DNA from: Flavobacterium ajazii
GTDB taxonomy: Bacteria; Bacteroidota; Bacteroidia; Flavobacteriales; Flavobacteriaceae
Length of the DNA: 64,000 nt
NCBI RefSeq assembly: GCF_010614725.1
Contig: NZ_JAAEHL010000005.1
Location: 310,001-374,000 of the forward strand
Direction of reading: 5' to 3'
The position numbers and the translations under genes were made by a program. Below are positions 1 to 8,314 of the stretch, one piece after another. The notes under the pieces were generated by a model, which worked only from the letters and a program-made list of their open reading frames with translations, did not search any database and was not told the origin of the DNA. Positions within the stretch are counted from its first letter, which is position 1, and each line of letters begins with the position of its first letter.

Positions 1-12
1 TCTCGAAAGAAA

Positions 13-669
13 TTAATTTTTTAAGTCTTTGATTACTTTAAAAGCAACATCAACCTGCTCTTCTCCTACAAGGATTGTAAATTCGTTTGAAGTCGAAATT
101 ACTTCATTGATAATGATTCCTTCCCACGCTAAACGCTGAAAAATGAAATAGTAAATTCCCGGAACCACGATATTTTCTTTTGGCAATTTTACGGTAATAG
201 AAGCCAGGTTATCCAGTTTCTGAATCAGTTTTTCACGTAAAAAGTGTTTTTCTACCAAATGGTTGATACTGCTGCTTACTACAATATTTGTTTCGTTTAC
301 CCCTCTTGATGAAGTATAAAAGATATCAGATAAAACATTAATATCAGAAATCAAATCAGCCTGTTTGTTTAATACAGTATCAGAAGCTGCAAAAGTGTAA
401 TCTGTCAGTTCAGAACGAACCGTGATTTCACCAATGTTTTTAATGACTTTGTTGATTTTGTGGTTCAGTTTAAAATCTAGTTCTTCTGTTAGTCGTTTTA
501 ACGACATTACTACAGCTCCTTGTTTTACTTCTTTACCAAATTCGCTTTCTAATTCCGTCATAATGTTACGGGATAAAGAAGTCAAATTGATAATCCCCAA
601 GGATAATGCATTTAACAAAAAGGGTTTTGTTTTGATGTAATTTTCTACAATCGAAGAAACGGTTTTCAT
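13..669 (-). CDS. ACT-domain protein, aspartokinase regulatory-domain-like
   Basis: 218-residue cytosolic protein with no signal peptide. The last ~70 residues (PGIYYFIFQRLAWEGIIINE, then a TSNEFTILV strand) read as an ACT ligand-binding domain of the kind found at the C-terminus of aspartate kinases; the kinase catalytic domain is absent. The N-terminal half is mainly helical and may be a winged-helix or dimerisation part. Such free-standing ACT proteins are usually amino-acid sensors, but the ligand is not visible here. The start MKTVSSIVENY is the only sensible ATG. It lies in the same orientation as yraN downstream of that gene, after a ~120-bp AT-rich gap, so cotranscription is possible. 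Specific function unknown. Confidence 0.75.
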   Translation of the reverse strand: MKTVSSIVENYIKTKPFLLNALSLGIINLTSLSRNIMTELESEFGKEVKQGAVVMSLKRLTEELDFKLNHKINKVIKNIGEITVRSELTDYTFAASDTVLNKQADLISDINVLSDIFYTSSRGVNETNIVVSSSINHLVEKHFLREKLIQKLDNLASITVKLPKENIVVPGIYYFIFQRLAWEGIIINEVISTSNEFTILVGEEQVDVAFKVIKDLKN

Positions 670-790
670 AATCTTTTAATTGTTTTTGGGTAACGTAATT
701 GTGTTAGTTTGGTTGTTGTTTGATGTTATAAATCTTTGCAAAGATAAATTAAAAAACAATTTGTTACAAATATAACAATAAAAAAATATG

Positions 791-1162
791 TTAAAAATGA
801 TAAAAAGCGTCAGTAAGATGCTCAATAGCAAATGTTTCCTCGGTTTTATGGATCGCAATGATGTCAAATCTTATTTCTAAATCATCTTCAAAATCCTTTT
901 CCCTATCGTTTATGTAGGCATTTACTGCTTTTATGAGCAGCTGAATCTTTTTTGGTTTCACAAAATCCTGCGGAGAACCGTAATCTAAACTCGATCTTGT
1001 CTTGACTTCAATCACCGCCAGAAAATTATCTTTTTTGGCGAGAATATCAATTTCGGCTTTTTGAAAAATCCAGTTTCTTTCTAGAATTTTATAGTCGTTT
1101 TGTAGCAGAAATTCAACGGCTAAATCTTCACCTTTTTTTCCGAGTTCGTTGTGTTCAGCCAT
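791..1162 (-). CDS. YraN/UPF0102 family endonuclease-fold protein
   Basis: 123 residues, normal length for the YraN family. The signature G-x-x-G-E-D-L-A near residues 8-15 is followed by the PD-(D/E)xK-like core: E37, D39 (AEIDIL) and E52-x-K54 (IEVKTRS). The family has a restriction-endonuclease fold; its cellular role is poorly defined, with suggestions of DNA or Holliday-junction processing. The active-site residues are intact. The start MAEHNELGKKGEDLA matches the family. Cytosolic, no signal peptide. Confidence 0.9.
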   Translation of the reverse strand: MAEHNELGKKGEDLAVEFLLQNDYKILERNWIFQKAEIDILAKKDNFLAVIEVKTRSSLDYGSPQDFVKPKKIQLLIKAVNAYINDREKDFEDDLEIRFDIIAIHKTEETFAIEHLTDAFYHF

Positions 1163-1224
1163 TTTTTGAAGATATGAGTTAAAAGTTATGAGATATCAGT
1201 GTAATGAAATTATTGTAAAAAAAT

Positions 1225-1260
1225 ATAGGTTATGAAATTATTTTGGAACTCATAACCTAT
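1225..1260. repeat. Inverted repeat in yraN/LD-carboxypeptidase spacer
   Basis: ATAGGTTATGA (1225-1235) is matched by TCATAACCTAT (1250-1260), an 11-bp perfect stem with a 14-nt loop, in the gap between two minus-strand genes. It may act as a terminator or processing hairpin for the carboxypeptidase transcript; there is no long T tract, so a terminator role is uncertain. Confidence 0.5.
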
Positions 1261-1282
1261 AACTATTAACTCATTACTTTTT

Positions 1283-2284
1283 TTACTTAAAAACAACAGT
1301 ACTTCCCGAAGCATTCACATCAATAGAAATTGTACTTCCCATAACAAGCGCACGATTGTCCTGAATATGGCCTGCCGGAAAATTAAAAATTACCGGAATA
1401 TTGTATTTTTTAGTCACATCGTCAATGATTTCAAGGGCATTTTTCCCCCATGGAACTTCATTGTCTTTCATTTTGGTCATGCCTCCAATAATGATTCCTT
1501 TCAGGTTTTCGATACAGCCGTTTCGATGTAAATTCATCATCATACGATCAATATGATACAGGTATTCGTCTAAATCTTCAATAAATAAAATTTTGTCTTT
1601 GCAGTCAATTGCAGATGGCGATCCTAACAAACTGTATAAAATAGAAAGATTTCCACCCACTAATTCGCCTGTTCCCTGACCAAAACGGTTCATAGGATGA
1701 GGAGCAACCGAATAGGACAAAGACTCGCCAAACAAAGCCGATTTCATCGAACTGATAGCAGCCGGTGTCGCACGCGGAATCGTAACCGGCATTACACCAT
1801 GAATCGATTTGTAACCCATTGTATTCAAATGATTGTGTAAAACCGTCACATCACTAAAACCAACAACCCATTTTGGATGTTGTCTGAATTTGGTAAAATC
1901 CAGTAAATCCAGCATTCTGACAGTTCCGTAACCGCCTCGCACGCACCAGATCGCTTTTATATTTGGATTATCGAGCTGCTTTTGAAAATCGGCAGCACGC
2001 TGTTCATCTGTACCTGCCAATTGATGGTAATCCAGACCAATTGAACTTCCAATTACGGCTTCTAATCCCCAGCTTTTCAGTAAATCTATGGTAGGTTTTA
2101 AATTGTCGTCGATGTTTTTTCGGGCGGTTGCCAAAAGAGCTACAGTATCTCCTTTTTGTAAATAAGGTGGTGTTATCATATTTTGTTGTGATTGACAGAT
2201 AAAGGATTGTAAAGCAAAAATAAGGAATACGAATTTACAAAAAGCAAAACGGCTGTTTAGGGGAAGGAATCTGCTTGTATTCAT
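1283..2284 (-). CDS. S66-family LD-carboxypeptidase (LdcA/MccF type), exported
   Basis: Serine peptidase of the S66 family, which removes the terminal D-residue from muropeptide L,D bonds during peptidoglycan recycling; some members cleave microcin C-like compounds. Visible family motifs: RGGYGT, the nucleophile elbow GFSDVT (S144 in this numbering), FIEDLDE, and a C-terminal AGHIQDNRAL containing the relay histidine. A hydrophobic N-terminal segment (CKFVFLIFALQSFICQSQ) is a signal peptide. I choose the ATG at 2284 (333 aa). An upstream TTG at 2317 would fall inside the promoter-like TATCTTTG (minus strand, 2322-2315). Confidence 0.88.
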   Translation of the reverse strand: MNTSRFLPLNSRFAFCKFVFLIFALQSFICQSQQNMITPPYLQKGDTVALLATARKNIDDNLKPTIDLLKSWGLEAVIGSSIGLDYHQLAGTDEQRAADFQKQLDNPNIKAIWCVRGGYGTVRMLDLLDFTKFRQHPKWVVGFSDVTVLHNHLNTMGYKSIHGVMPVTIPRATPAAISSMKSALFGESLSYSVAPHPMNRFGQGTGELVGGNLSILYSLLGSPSAIDCKDKILFIEDLDEYLYHIDRMMMNLHRNGCIENLKGIIIGGMTKMKDNEVPWGKNALEIIDDVTKKYNIPVIFNFPAGHIQDNRALVMGSTISIDVNASGSTVVFK

Positions 2285-2314
2285 TTTCTTTTTTGGCTTT
2301 TGATTTATTTCTAA

Positions 2315-2322
2315 CAAAGATA
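2315..2322 (-). promoter_or_regulatory. -7 element (TATCTTTG) for the LD-carboxypeptidase
   Basis: On the minus strand, TATCTTTG matches the Bacteroidota -7 consensus TAnnTTTG and lies 30 bp upstream of the ATG at 2284. No convincing -33 TTTG is seen. It helps choose the start codon. Confidence 0.5.
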
Positions 2323-2406
2323 AAGATTTAAAAAAATAAAATTAATTGAAATTTCCTACAAACATAAAGTTTGATTAATTTCAACAATTTAAAAGATCAA
2401 TTTTTT

Positions 2407-3504
2407 ATGCGAATAATTACACTTAGAATTTATTTTATTTTCTTTTTTTGGATTACAGCTTTCGGACAAGCAAAAAAATACAGTGTTCACACCGTCGCCT
2501 TTTATAATTTCGAAAATCTTTTTGACACCATTGATGATATTTATACGAATGATGATGAGTGGACACCAAACGGAGCTCAAAACTGGACAATAGAAAAATA
2601 CAATCAAAAACTCCTGAACCTATCTAAGGTAATATCAGAAATCGGAAAGCCGGAAAACCCAAATGCACCTGTTTTGGTTGGAGGTTCTGAAATTGAGAAC
2701 AGAGTCGTTTTAGAAGATTTGATTAAGCAACCAAAACTACTTTCTTTAGATTACGGCATCATCCATTTTGATTCGCCCGACAAACGTGGGATAGATGTGG
2801 CATTATTGTATCAGAAGAAATTCTTCAAACCCACTACTTTTTCAAACATACCTTTATATATATTACAAAATAAAAATGTAGAAGAAAAGGAAAAAGAAGA
2901 ATCAACAGACGAAGAAACAAAGAAGACAGTTCAAAACAATCGTGTTTTTACCCGGGATCAGCTTTTGATAACCGGTTTTTTAGAAGGAGAAGAAATCAGT
3001 ATCATTGTCAATCACTGGCCTTCGCGCTCGGGAGGTGAAAAAGCCACGAGCGAATATCGCGAAGCAGCCGGAAAATTAAACCGCAAAATAATCGATTCGT
3101 TACAACAAATTAATCCAAATGCAAAAGTGATTACAATAGGCGATTTAAACGACGGTCCTTATAACAAAAGTATAAAAATGGCGCTGGGAGCAAAAGCCAA
3201 AAAGTCTGAAGTTCCTGAATTTGGGACTTACAATCCGTTTGAAGAAATGGCGAAACGCAGCATGGGAACCACCGCTTTTCGGGATTCCTGGGATATTTTT
3301 GACCAAATCATTATTACACAATCGCTCATAAAACCTGATTTTGCATCATTCAAATTTTGGAAAGCCGGAATTTTCAATAAACCTTATCTTATTCAAAATT
3401 CTGGAAAATACAAAGGGTATCCGTTGCGGCACAGCACAAATGAAATCGGTTTCAGCGACCATTTTCCGGTTTATATTTATCTGATAAAAGAAATAAAACC
3501 GTAG
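2407..3504 (+). CDS. Secreted endonuclease/exonuclease/phosphatase (EEP) family protein
   Basis: EEP-fold metal-dependent phosphoesterase (DNase I/sphingomyelinase-like). Motifs in order: FYNFENLFDT near the N-terminus, GGSEIENR (metal-binding Glu), NHWPSRSGGEKAT (catalytic His), ITIGDLNDGP (Asp/Asn pair) and GFSDHFPVY (terminal catalytic His). The ATG at 2407 gives a 365-residue protein beginning with a signal peptide (MRIITLRIYFIFFFWITAFG), better than the in-frame TTG at 2371 that would bury it. It is probably periplasmic or secreted; substrate not predictable. A short charged insertion rich in E and K lies near residue 170. The stop codon lies inside the palindromic repeat that follows. 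Confidence 0.88.
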   Translation: MRIITLRIYFIFFFWITAFGQAKKYSVHTVAFYNFENLFDTIDDIYTNDDEWTPNGAQNWTIEKYNQKLLNLSKVISEIGKPENPNAPVLVGGSEIENRVVLEDLIKQPKLLSLDYGIIHFDSPDKRGIDVALLYQKKFFKPTTFSNIPLYILQNKNVEEKEKEESTDEETKKTVQNNRVFTRDQLLITGFLEGEEISIIVNHWPSRSGGEKATSEYREAAGKLNRKIIDSLQQINPNAKVITIGDLNDGPYNKSIKMALGAKAKKSEVPEFGTYNPFEEMAKRSMGTTAFRDSWDIFDQIIITQSLIKPDFASFKFWKAGIFNKPYLIQNSGKYKGYPLRHSTNEIGFSDHFPVYIYLIKEIKP

Positions 3505-3576
3505 AGACGCACAGTGCGTCTACATGATATGACAAAATTTATGGGAACCGAAAGACGCACTGCAGTGCGTCTCTAC
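3501..3576. repeat. REP-like double palindrome
   Basis: Two nested palindromes sit in the 3' spacer: AGACGCAC-A-GTGCGTCT (3505-3521) and the perfect 20-bp palindrome 3553-3572. The outer arms GTAGAGACGCAC (3501-3512) and GTGCGTCTCTAC (3565-3576) are also exact inverted repeats, so the whole block can fold as one long hairpin. It resembles short intergenic REP elements dispersed in genomes. The EEP-gene stop codon (3502-3504) is inside it. Confidence 0.75.
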
Positions 3577-3628
3577 AATTTTCCTTAACTTAGCTTCTCA
3601 GAAACTTAAAACTTAGAATCTCAAAATA

Positions 3629-4168
3629 ATGGCTATAGCAAAACCTTTCAACCTGACTAAATGGATAGACGAAAACCGTCATTTACTAAAACCACCTGTT
3701 GGAAATAAAAATTTATATGTTGACTCCGGGGATTATATTGTCATGATCGTAGCGGGCCCAAATGCGCGAAAAGATTATCATTACAACGAAACCGAGGAGC
3801 TTTTTTATCAACTCGAAGGAAATATAAAAGTAGTAATTCAGGAAGAAGGCGAACGCAAAGAAATGGTTCTGAATTCCGGTGATATGTATCTGCATCCTGC
3901 TAAAGTCCCACATTCACCTGTTCGTTCTGAAGGTTCAATTGGTTTGGTGATTGAGCGAAAACGTGCAGGATTAGGCTACACAGACGGATTGCTTTGGCAT
4001 TGCGACAACTGTAACCATAAATTATATGAAGTGTTTTTTGAATTGCACAATATCGAGAAAGATTTCCTGCCGCATTTTGAACATTTCTACAATTCAGAAG
4101 AGCTAAGAACCTGCGATAATTGCGGAAGCGTTATGGAATCTGATCCGAGGTTTGTAGCTAAGAAATAA
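3629..4168 (+). CDS. nbaC: 3-hydroxyanthranilate 3,4-dioxygenase
   Basis: Cupin Fe(II) dioxygenase that opens the ring of 3-hydroxyanthranilate in the kynurenine pathway (tryptophan catabolism or quinolinate/NAD synthesis). At 179 residues it has the bacterial family length. Metal ligands are at the family positions H51, E57 and H95, with substrate-contact arginines R47 and R99. A second, rubredoxin-like metal site is formed by C125-x-x-C128 and C162-x-x-C165, typical of bacterial enzymes. The reading frame is intact. No other kynurenine-pathway gene adjoins it in the window. Confidence 0.95.
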   Translation: MAIAKPFNLTKWIDENRHLLKPPVGNKNLYVDSGDYIVMIVAGPNARKDYHYNETEELFYQLEGNIKVVIQEEGERKEMVLNSGDMYLHPAKVPHSPVRSEGSIGLVIERKRAGLGYTDGLLWHCDNCNHKLYEVFFELHNIEKDFLPHFEHFYNSEELRTCDNCGSVMESDPRFVAKK

Positions 4169-4190
4169 TTTTTAAAACTTATAAAAATAT

Positions 4191-4226
4191 AAAACCGATA
4201 GACTTTTTAAGTGTATCGGTTTTTTT
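4191..4226 (+). terminator. Intrinsic terminator of nbaC
   Basis: AAAACCGATA (4191-4200) pairs with TATCGGTTTT (4214-4223), followed by a T tract. Confidence 0.85.
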
Positions 4227-4309
4227 AGGAGCTATTTCCTGCTATTCGTTTCAATCTTTTTTTCGATAAAGAATCTCAAAAAAGGATTTCCACTTCTATC
4301 GGGGCTAGG
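4227..4309 (+). ncRNA. Structured spacer element, possible flavo-1-type RNA, copy 1
   Basis: The block begins AGGAGCTATTTCCTGCTA and ends ATCGGGGCTAGG. It shares order and motifs with 36175-36281: AGGAGC, TTCCTGC, AATCTTTT or ATCTTTT, AAAAAGGAT, CCGCTTCT or CACTTCT, GGGCTAG. CTTTTTTT can pair with AAAAAAGG and CCTG with CGGG, giving a long stem. Repeated elements of this look are frequent in Flavobacterium spacers; from memory they may correspond to the Rfam flavo-1 RNA, which I cannot verify here. Confidence 0.5.
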
Positions 4310-4328
4310 TATTTCTTCGAAAGAAACT

Positions 4329-5675
4329 TTAAATTTTCTTTATACTCCCAACAATCCCTTTCAAAAACCCATTAAAATCAAAAGCAGGATCTTCCTTCAG
4401 TCCCATTCGCACAATCACCATATCTTTTGACGGAATAATGGCAACCATTTGTCCCTGATAACCGTTGCAGTAAAACATGTCACGAGGTGCGTCCGGGAAT
4501 TTTCTACCTGCATTCAGCCAGAATTGAGCACCATATTTTCCTTCAGAAGTATTAGTTGGTGTTGCGGTGTATTTTACCCAGCTTTCATCCAGAATTTGTT
4601 CGCCGTTCCAGTTGCCTTTATTCAGGTATAACAATCCAAATTTCGACCAGTCGCGCGCTGTTGCCCATCCGTATGACGAACCTACAAAAGTTCCGGTCAT
4701 GTCCTGTTCTGTAATCATCGAACTCATTCCAATTTTGTCAATCACAGCGCTGTACCAAAAATCAAGGTATTCCTGCTGCGTTTTAAATTGCCTTCTCAAA
4801 ATCAAAGACAATAAGTTGGTCGTTCCCGAGGAGTAATTCCAATGTGTGTTGGGTTTAAACTGAGCCGGTTTGTCCAGCTGTACTTTGCCCATATCTTCGG
4901 CCAGAAAAAGCATTTTGGTAGCATCACAGATAGTGTTGTAATTCTCTTCCCATTCCAGACCTGAATTCATGTGCAGCAGATCGTTTATAGTAATATTTTT
5001 ACGCTCGTCATTTTGCCATTCTGCAACAGGAGCAGGTTTATAAATGTCTATTTTTCCCTGTTTCGCTAAAACTCCAAAGGCCGAACTTGTAATGCTTTTT
5101 GTCATCGACCAGCCTAAAATTTTACTGTCTTTCGTAAAACCGGTATCGTATTTTTCGGCAATCAGTTTGTTTTTGTATAAAACCACAACAGCGCGTGTTC
5201 GCTTTAATTTTCCACCTGATTTATCGAATGCGTTATCAATTGTTTTTTGTAATTGGTTATAATCAATATTCGTAAAAATGGTGTCTTTCGGGTCAATATT
5301 TCCATAAGGAAAAGGCAATGTTTTCGATTTGGCTCTTTTAGGAAGCAGGTAAGGTTTCGAAACATCAAAATCATCATTAATTAAGATTGCCCCCAAACCT
5401 TCGCGGTAGATTGCTTTTCGTTCTTTCAATCCGTAAACTGATGAAGTAGCAAATTTTCCGGCATCATCAATGGTGTTGGTGGCCAAATCAATCAGATTAA
5501 TGTCGTTGTCGGTTTTTTCGATTAATTCTTTTGAACGGTTATCCAGAAAATGTCCTGAAGCAATACTTTTGGCTGAAAAGCCAGAAATCAGATCCAGCTT
5601 CGGATAAGTCGTAAATCCGAAATATAAAAGGATTAAAAGAAGAAGAACACCAAGTAATTTGAGAATTTTTTTCAT
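4329..5675 (-). CDS. Beta-lactamase-family (class C-like) serine hydrolase
   Basis: Penicillin-binding-protein/beta-lactamase fold hydrolase. The nucleophile motif S190-M-T-K193 (GWSMTKSITSSAFG) and the Y-S-S motif (NTHWNYSSGTTN) are both present. The ATG at 5675 (448 aa) gives MKKILKLLGVLLLLILLYFG, a signal anchor or signal peptide; an in-frame start nine codons upstream is less likely. Such proteins range from D-aminopeptidases and esterases to cell-wall hydrolases, so the substrate is open. It is unlikely to be an antibiotic-resistance enzyme because the class C landmarks outside the catalytic core are not obvious. Confidence 0.85.
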   Translation of the reverse strand: MKKILKLLGVLLLLILLYFGFTTYPKLDLISGFSAKSIASGHFLDNRSKELIEKTDNDINLIDLATNTIDDAGKFATSSVYGLKERKAIYREGLGAILINDDFDVSKPYLLPKRAKSKTLPFPYGNIDPKDTIFTNIDYNQLQKTIDNAFDKSGGKLKRTRAVVVLYKNKLIAEKYDTGFTKDSKILGWSMTKSITSSAFGVLAKQGKIDIYKPAPVAEWQNDERKNITINDLLHMNSGLEWEENYNTICDATKMLFLAEDMGKVQLDKPAQFKPNTHWNYSSGTTNLLSLILRRQFKTQQEYLDFWYSAVIDKIGMSSMITEQDMTGTFVGSSYGWATARDWSKFGLLYLNKGNWNGEQILDESWVKYTATPTNTSEGKYGAQFWLNAGRKFPDAPRDMFYCNGYQGQMVAIIPSKDMVIVRMGLKEDPAFDFNGFLKGIVGSIKKI

Positions 5676-6018
5676 ATTTCGATACAGTTGTTTTTTATGC
5701 AAGATAAATAATTTAAGGTCACGATTTCAATAGATGCTTTAGGTAATCTGAATAATTCAACCTCTTAGATTAAAATCATATTAGGTTAATTTAAACACAT
5801 AGATACATAGGTTTTTCTACTTTTGAAAAGGATAAAAAGAGAAACACATTTCTCAACACATGGCTATGTGTTTTAGAATAAGTAAAACGCCTTTTTTTAA
5901 GTTTACAAAATCTATGTTTCTATGTGTTAAAAAATAATTATTCAAGTTATTAAAACAGGGAGTGATAGTGCTATAAAAGGAAATTATAGAATTGGCGGAT
6001 AAAACAATTTAGTTTTAG
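5676..6018. other. Intergenic region upstream of sufS
   Basis: About 340 bp without a gene. It holds a long inverted repeat: AACACATAGATACATAG (5794-5810) is nearly the reverse complement of CTATGTTTCTATGTGTT (5912-5928). A smaller palindrome inside it, AACACAT-GGCT-ATGTGTT (5855-5872), shares the same CACAT/ATGTG words. The rest is AT-rich with no ORF. Confidence 0.6.
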
Positions 6019-6026
6019 TACTTTTG
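5992..6026 (+). promoter_or_regulatory. Promoter of the sufS operon
   Basis: TTGG (5992-5995), 23 bp, then TACTTTTG (6019-6026) matches the Bacteroidota TTTG/TAnnTTTG promoter. The sufS ATG follows at 6052, leaving a short leader. Confidence 0.65.
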
Positions 6027-6051
6027 TACATAGAATTTTTCTAAATAAATT

Positions 6052-7266
6052 ATGCTGGATATTCAAAAAATAAGAGCTGATTTTCCGATACTTTCTGAAA
6101 AAGTAAACGGAAAACCATTAATATATTTCGACAATGGTGCAACCTCACAAAAACCACAGGTTGTAATTGATGCCGAAGCGAAATATTATCAGGAAATAAA
6201 CGCCAATATTCACCGTGGAGTTCATACTTTAAGTCAGTTAGCGACTGATGCTTATGAAATTTCACGTGTAAAGCTGCAACATCATATTAATGCCAAATTT
6301 TCTCACGAGGTTTTATTTACTTCGGGAACAACACACGGAATCAATTTAGTAGCCAATGGTTTTGCTTCTATTCTAAAACCGGGTGACGAAGTTTTAGTTT
6401 CTTCTCTGGAGCACCACAGTAATATTGTACCGTGGCAAATGTTGTGCGAAAAAACAGGCGCCGTACTAAAAGTAATTCCGATAAACGAAGAAGGCGAGCT
6501 GATCATTAGCGAATACGAATCATTATTATCTGAGAAAACAAAAATTGTTACGGTAAATCATATTTCGAATGCATTGGGTGTAATCAATCCTGTAAAAGAA
6601 ATGATCGCAAAAGCACATGCCGTTGGAGCTGCCGTTTTAATTGACGGGGCACAGGCCGTTCCGCATTTAAAACCGGATGTTCAGGATTTGGATTGTGATT
6701 TTTACGCTTTTTCAGGGCATAAAATGTGCGGGCCAACCGGAACCGGAATTCTATACGGAAAAGAAGCGTGGCTAAACAAACTTCCTCCTTATCAGGGTGG
6801 GGGCGAAATGATTAAAGAAGTAACTTTCGAAAAAACAACTTATGCCGACCTGCCTCATAAATTTGAAGCAGGGACTCCAAATATCGCTGGTGGAATCGTT
6901 TTAGGAACCGCTGTTGATTATTTAAACGAAGTTGGTTTTGGAAATATTCAGCTTCAGGAAAAGAAATTACTGGAACACGCGACAAAGCGTCTGCTTGAAA
7001 TTGAAGGTCTGAGAATTTACGGAAACGGAAAAAATAAAGCTTCGGTAGTTTCGTTTAATATTGATGGGATTCATCCTTATGATATTGGTTCGATAATTGA
7101 CAAATTAGGAATTGCAGTTCGTACAGGTCATCATTGTGCTCAGCCAATCATGAATTTCTTCTGTATTCCGGGAACCATTCGTGCTTCGTTTTCTTTTTAC
7201 AACACCAAAGAAGAAATTGATGAAATGGTTGAAGCGGTTAAAAAAGCAAAAACCATGTTAAGCTAA
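6052..7266 (+). CDS. sufS: Cysteine desulfurase SufS
   Basis: Class V aminotransferase-fold PLP enzyme that takes sulfur from cysteine as a persulfide for Fe-S cluster assembly. PLP lysine K224 lies in SGHKMCGPTGTG; the catalytic persulfide Cys is C362 in RTGHHCAQP, the group II (SufS/CsdA) signature. The 404-residue length is standard. It leads a unit with a lipoprotein gene, sufE, a GxxExxY ORF, a DUF59 gene and DUF2480. The scaffold genes sufABCD lie about 46 kb away in this window. Confidence 0.97.
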   Translation: MLDIQKIRADFPILSEKVNGKPLIYFDNGATSQKPQVVIDAEAKYYQEINANIHRGVHTLSQLATDAYEISRVKLQHHINAKFSHEVLFTSGTTHGINLVANGFASILKPGDEVLVSSLEHHSNIVPWQMLCEKTGAVLKVIPINEEGELIISEYESLLSEKTKIVTVNHISNALGVINPVKEMIAKAHAVGAAVLIDGAQAVPHLKPDVQDLDCDFYAFSGHKMCGPTGTGILYGKEAWLNKLPPYQGGGEMIKEVTFEKTTYADLPHKFEAGTPNIAGGIVLGTAVDYLNEVGFGNIQLQEKKLLEHATKRLLEIEGLRIYGNGKNKASVVSFNIDGIHPYDIGSIIDKLGIAVRTGHHCAQPIMNFFCIPGTIRASFSFYNTKEEIDEMVEAVKKAKTMLS

Positions 7267-7277
7267 TATTTCATCTT

Positions 7278-7703
7278 ATGAAAATTATATCTTTTTTACT
7301 CTTAACAATTTTGATTGGAACAGGCTGTTCAAGCCAGAAAAAAGCAGATATGGCATTTACAGTAATCGAATATTCGGCTATGTCGAGAGGTTATTATAAA
7401 AAGATAGTGGTACAAAATCAAATGGTTTTAGTGACTAATAAAAGAGATGCACAACCAGTAGAAAATAAAATTGAAAAAGAGAATTGGGATAAAATTATAG
7501 CCGAATTCGAAAAAATAAATGTAGAAAGTATTCCCACTTTAAAAGCACCCACCGAAAAACGTTTTTACGATGGTGCTGCAATTGGAAATCTAAAAATAAC
7601 TCAAAATCAGAAGACCTACGAAACACAAGGTTTTGACAATGGTTTTCCTCCTAAGGAAATTGAAAAACTGGTACATTTGCTGACTGATTTTGCTAAAGAA
7701 TAA
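7278..7703 (+). CDS. Small lipoprotein in the suf operon
   Basis: 141 residues with a lipoprotein signal peptide ending LIGTGC, lipidated Cys at residue 17. The mature part is charged and has no motif I recognise. It is 11 bp after sufS and 2 bp before sufE, so it is translated from the same message although an envelope lipoprotein has no obvious role in cytosolic sulfur transfer. Function unknown. Confidence 0.8.
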   Translation: MKIISFLLLTILIGTGCSSQKKADMAFTVIEYSAMSRGYYKKIVVQNQMVLVTNKRDAQPVENKIEKENWDKIIAEFEKINVESIPTLKAPTEKRFYDGAAIGNLKITQNQKTYETQGFDNGFPPKEIEKLVHLLTDFAKE

Positions 7704-7705
7704 TT

Positions 7706-8131
7706 ATGACAATCAAAGAAATACAAGACGAAATAATAGATGAATTCTCGATGTTTGATGACTGGATGCAGCGTTATGAATACATCATCGAATTAGGAAA
7801 AAGTCTTCCGCTAATTAAAGAAGAATACAAAACCGACGATAATTTAATCAAAGGCTGTCAGTCGAAAGTGTGGCTTCAGGGAGAACAAAATGATGATAAA
7901 ATTGTGTTCACTGCAGACAGTGATGCGATTTTGACCAAAGGAATAATCGCCATTTTAATTCGTGCTTTCTCGAATCAAAAAGCATCAGACATTATAAATG
8001 CGGATACAGAATTTATTGACGAAATTGGTTTAAAAGAACATTTATCAGCCACCCGTGCCAACGGTTTGGTTTCAATGATAAAAAACATCAAAATGTATGC
8101 TTTGGCTTTTGATGCAAAAAATAAAAATTAA
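7706..8131 (+). CDS. sufE: SufE sulfur-acceptor protein
   Basis: 141 residues. SufE accepts the persulfide from SufS and stimulates its turnover. The acceptor Cys is C51 in LIKGCQSKVW, at the same position as in the classic SufE family. Motifs SMFDDWMQRYEYIIELGKSLP and ATRANGLVSMIKNIK are family hallmarks. It starts two bases after the lipoprotein stop codon, implying coupled translation. Confidence 0.95.
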   Translation: MTIKEIQDEIIDEFSMFDDWMQRYEYIIELGKSLPLIKEEYKTDDNLIKGCQSKVWLQGEQNDDKIVFTADSDAILTKGIIAILIRAFSNQKASDIINADTEFIDEIGLKEHLSATRANGLVSMIKNIKMYALAFDAKNKN

Positions 8132-8142
8132 AAGTTTTTGAA

Positions 8143-8255
8143 CCATATAAGTTCATATTAGAGCATATAAGCTTTGTGTTTATTGATCTTTCTTAAGAAA
8201 GTAAATATAAGATCACAGAATTTAAAATGAACTTATATCACTTATATGGTGAAAA
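8143..8255. repeat. Hairpin spacer 5' of the GxxExxY ORF
   Basis: CCATATAAGT (8143-8152) is the exact reverse complement of ACTTATATGG (8240-8249), forming a large stem-loop. The right arm (8226-8255) recurs almost unchanged on the other side of the GxxExxY gene (8823-8852): AATGAACTTATAT then C or A then ACTTATATGGT. The ORF therefore sits between two copies of the same hairpin arm. Confidence 0.75.
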
Positions 8256-8314
8256 AAACAAAAGTAAGTTTTATCTTTCTTTTGTTTTAATTCTTATTAT
8301 TGTAAAAAAACCAC

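Noticed and set aside
676..867. Hydrophobic 63-codon ORF overlapping yraN
   Set aside because: Low-complexity AT-rich frame overlapping the 3' end of yraN.
4449..5262. Several plus-strand ORFs opposite the beta-lactamase-fold gene
   Set aside because: Antisense frames without start context or recognisable domains.
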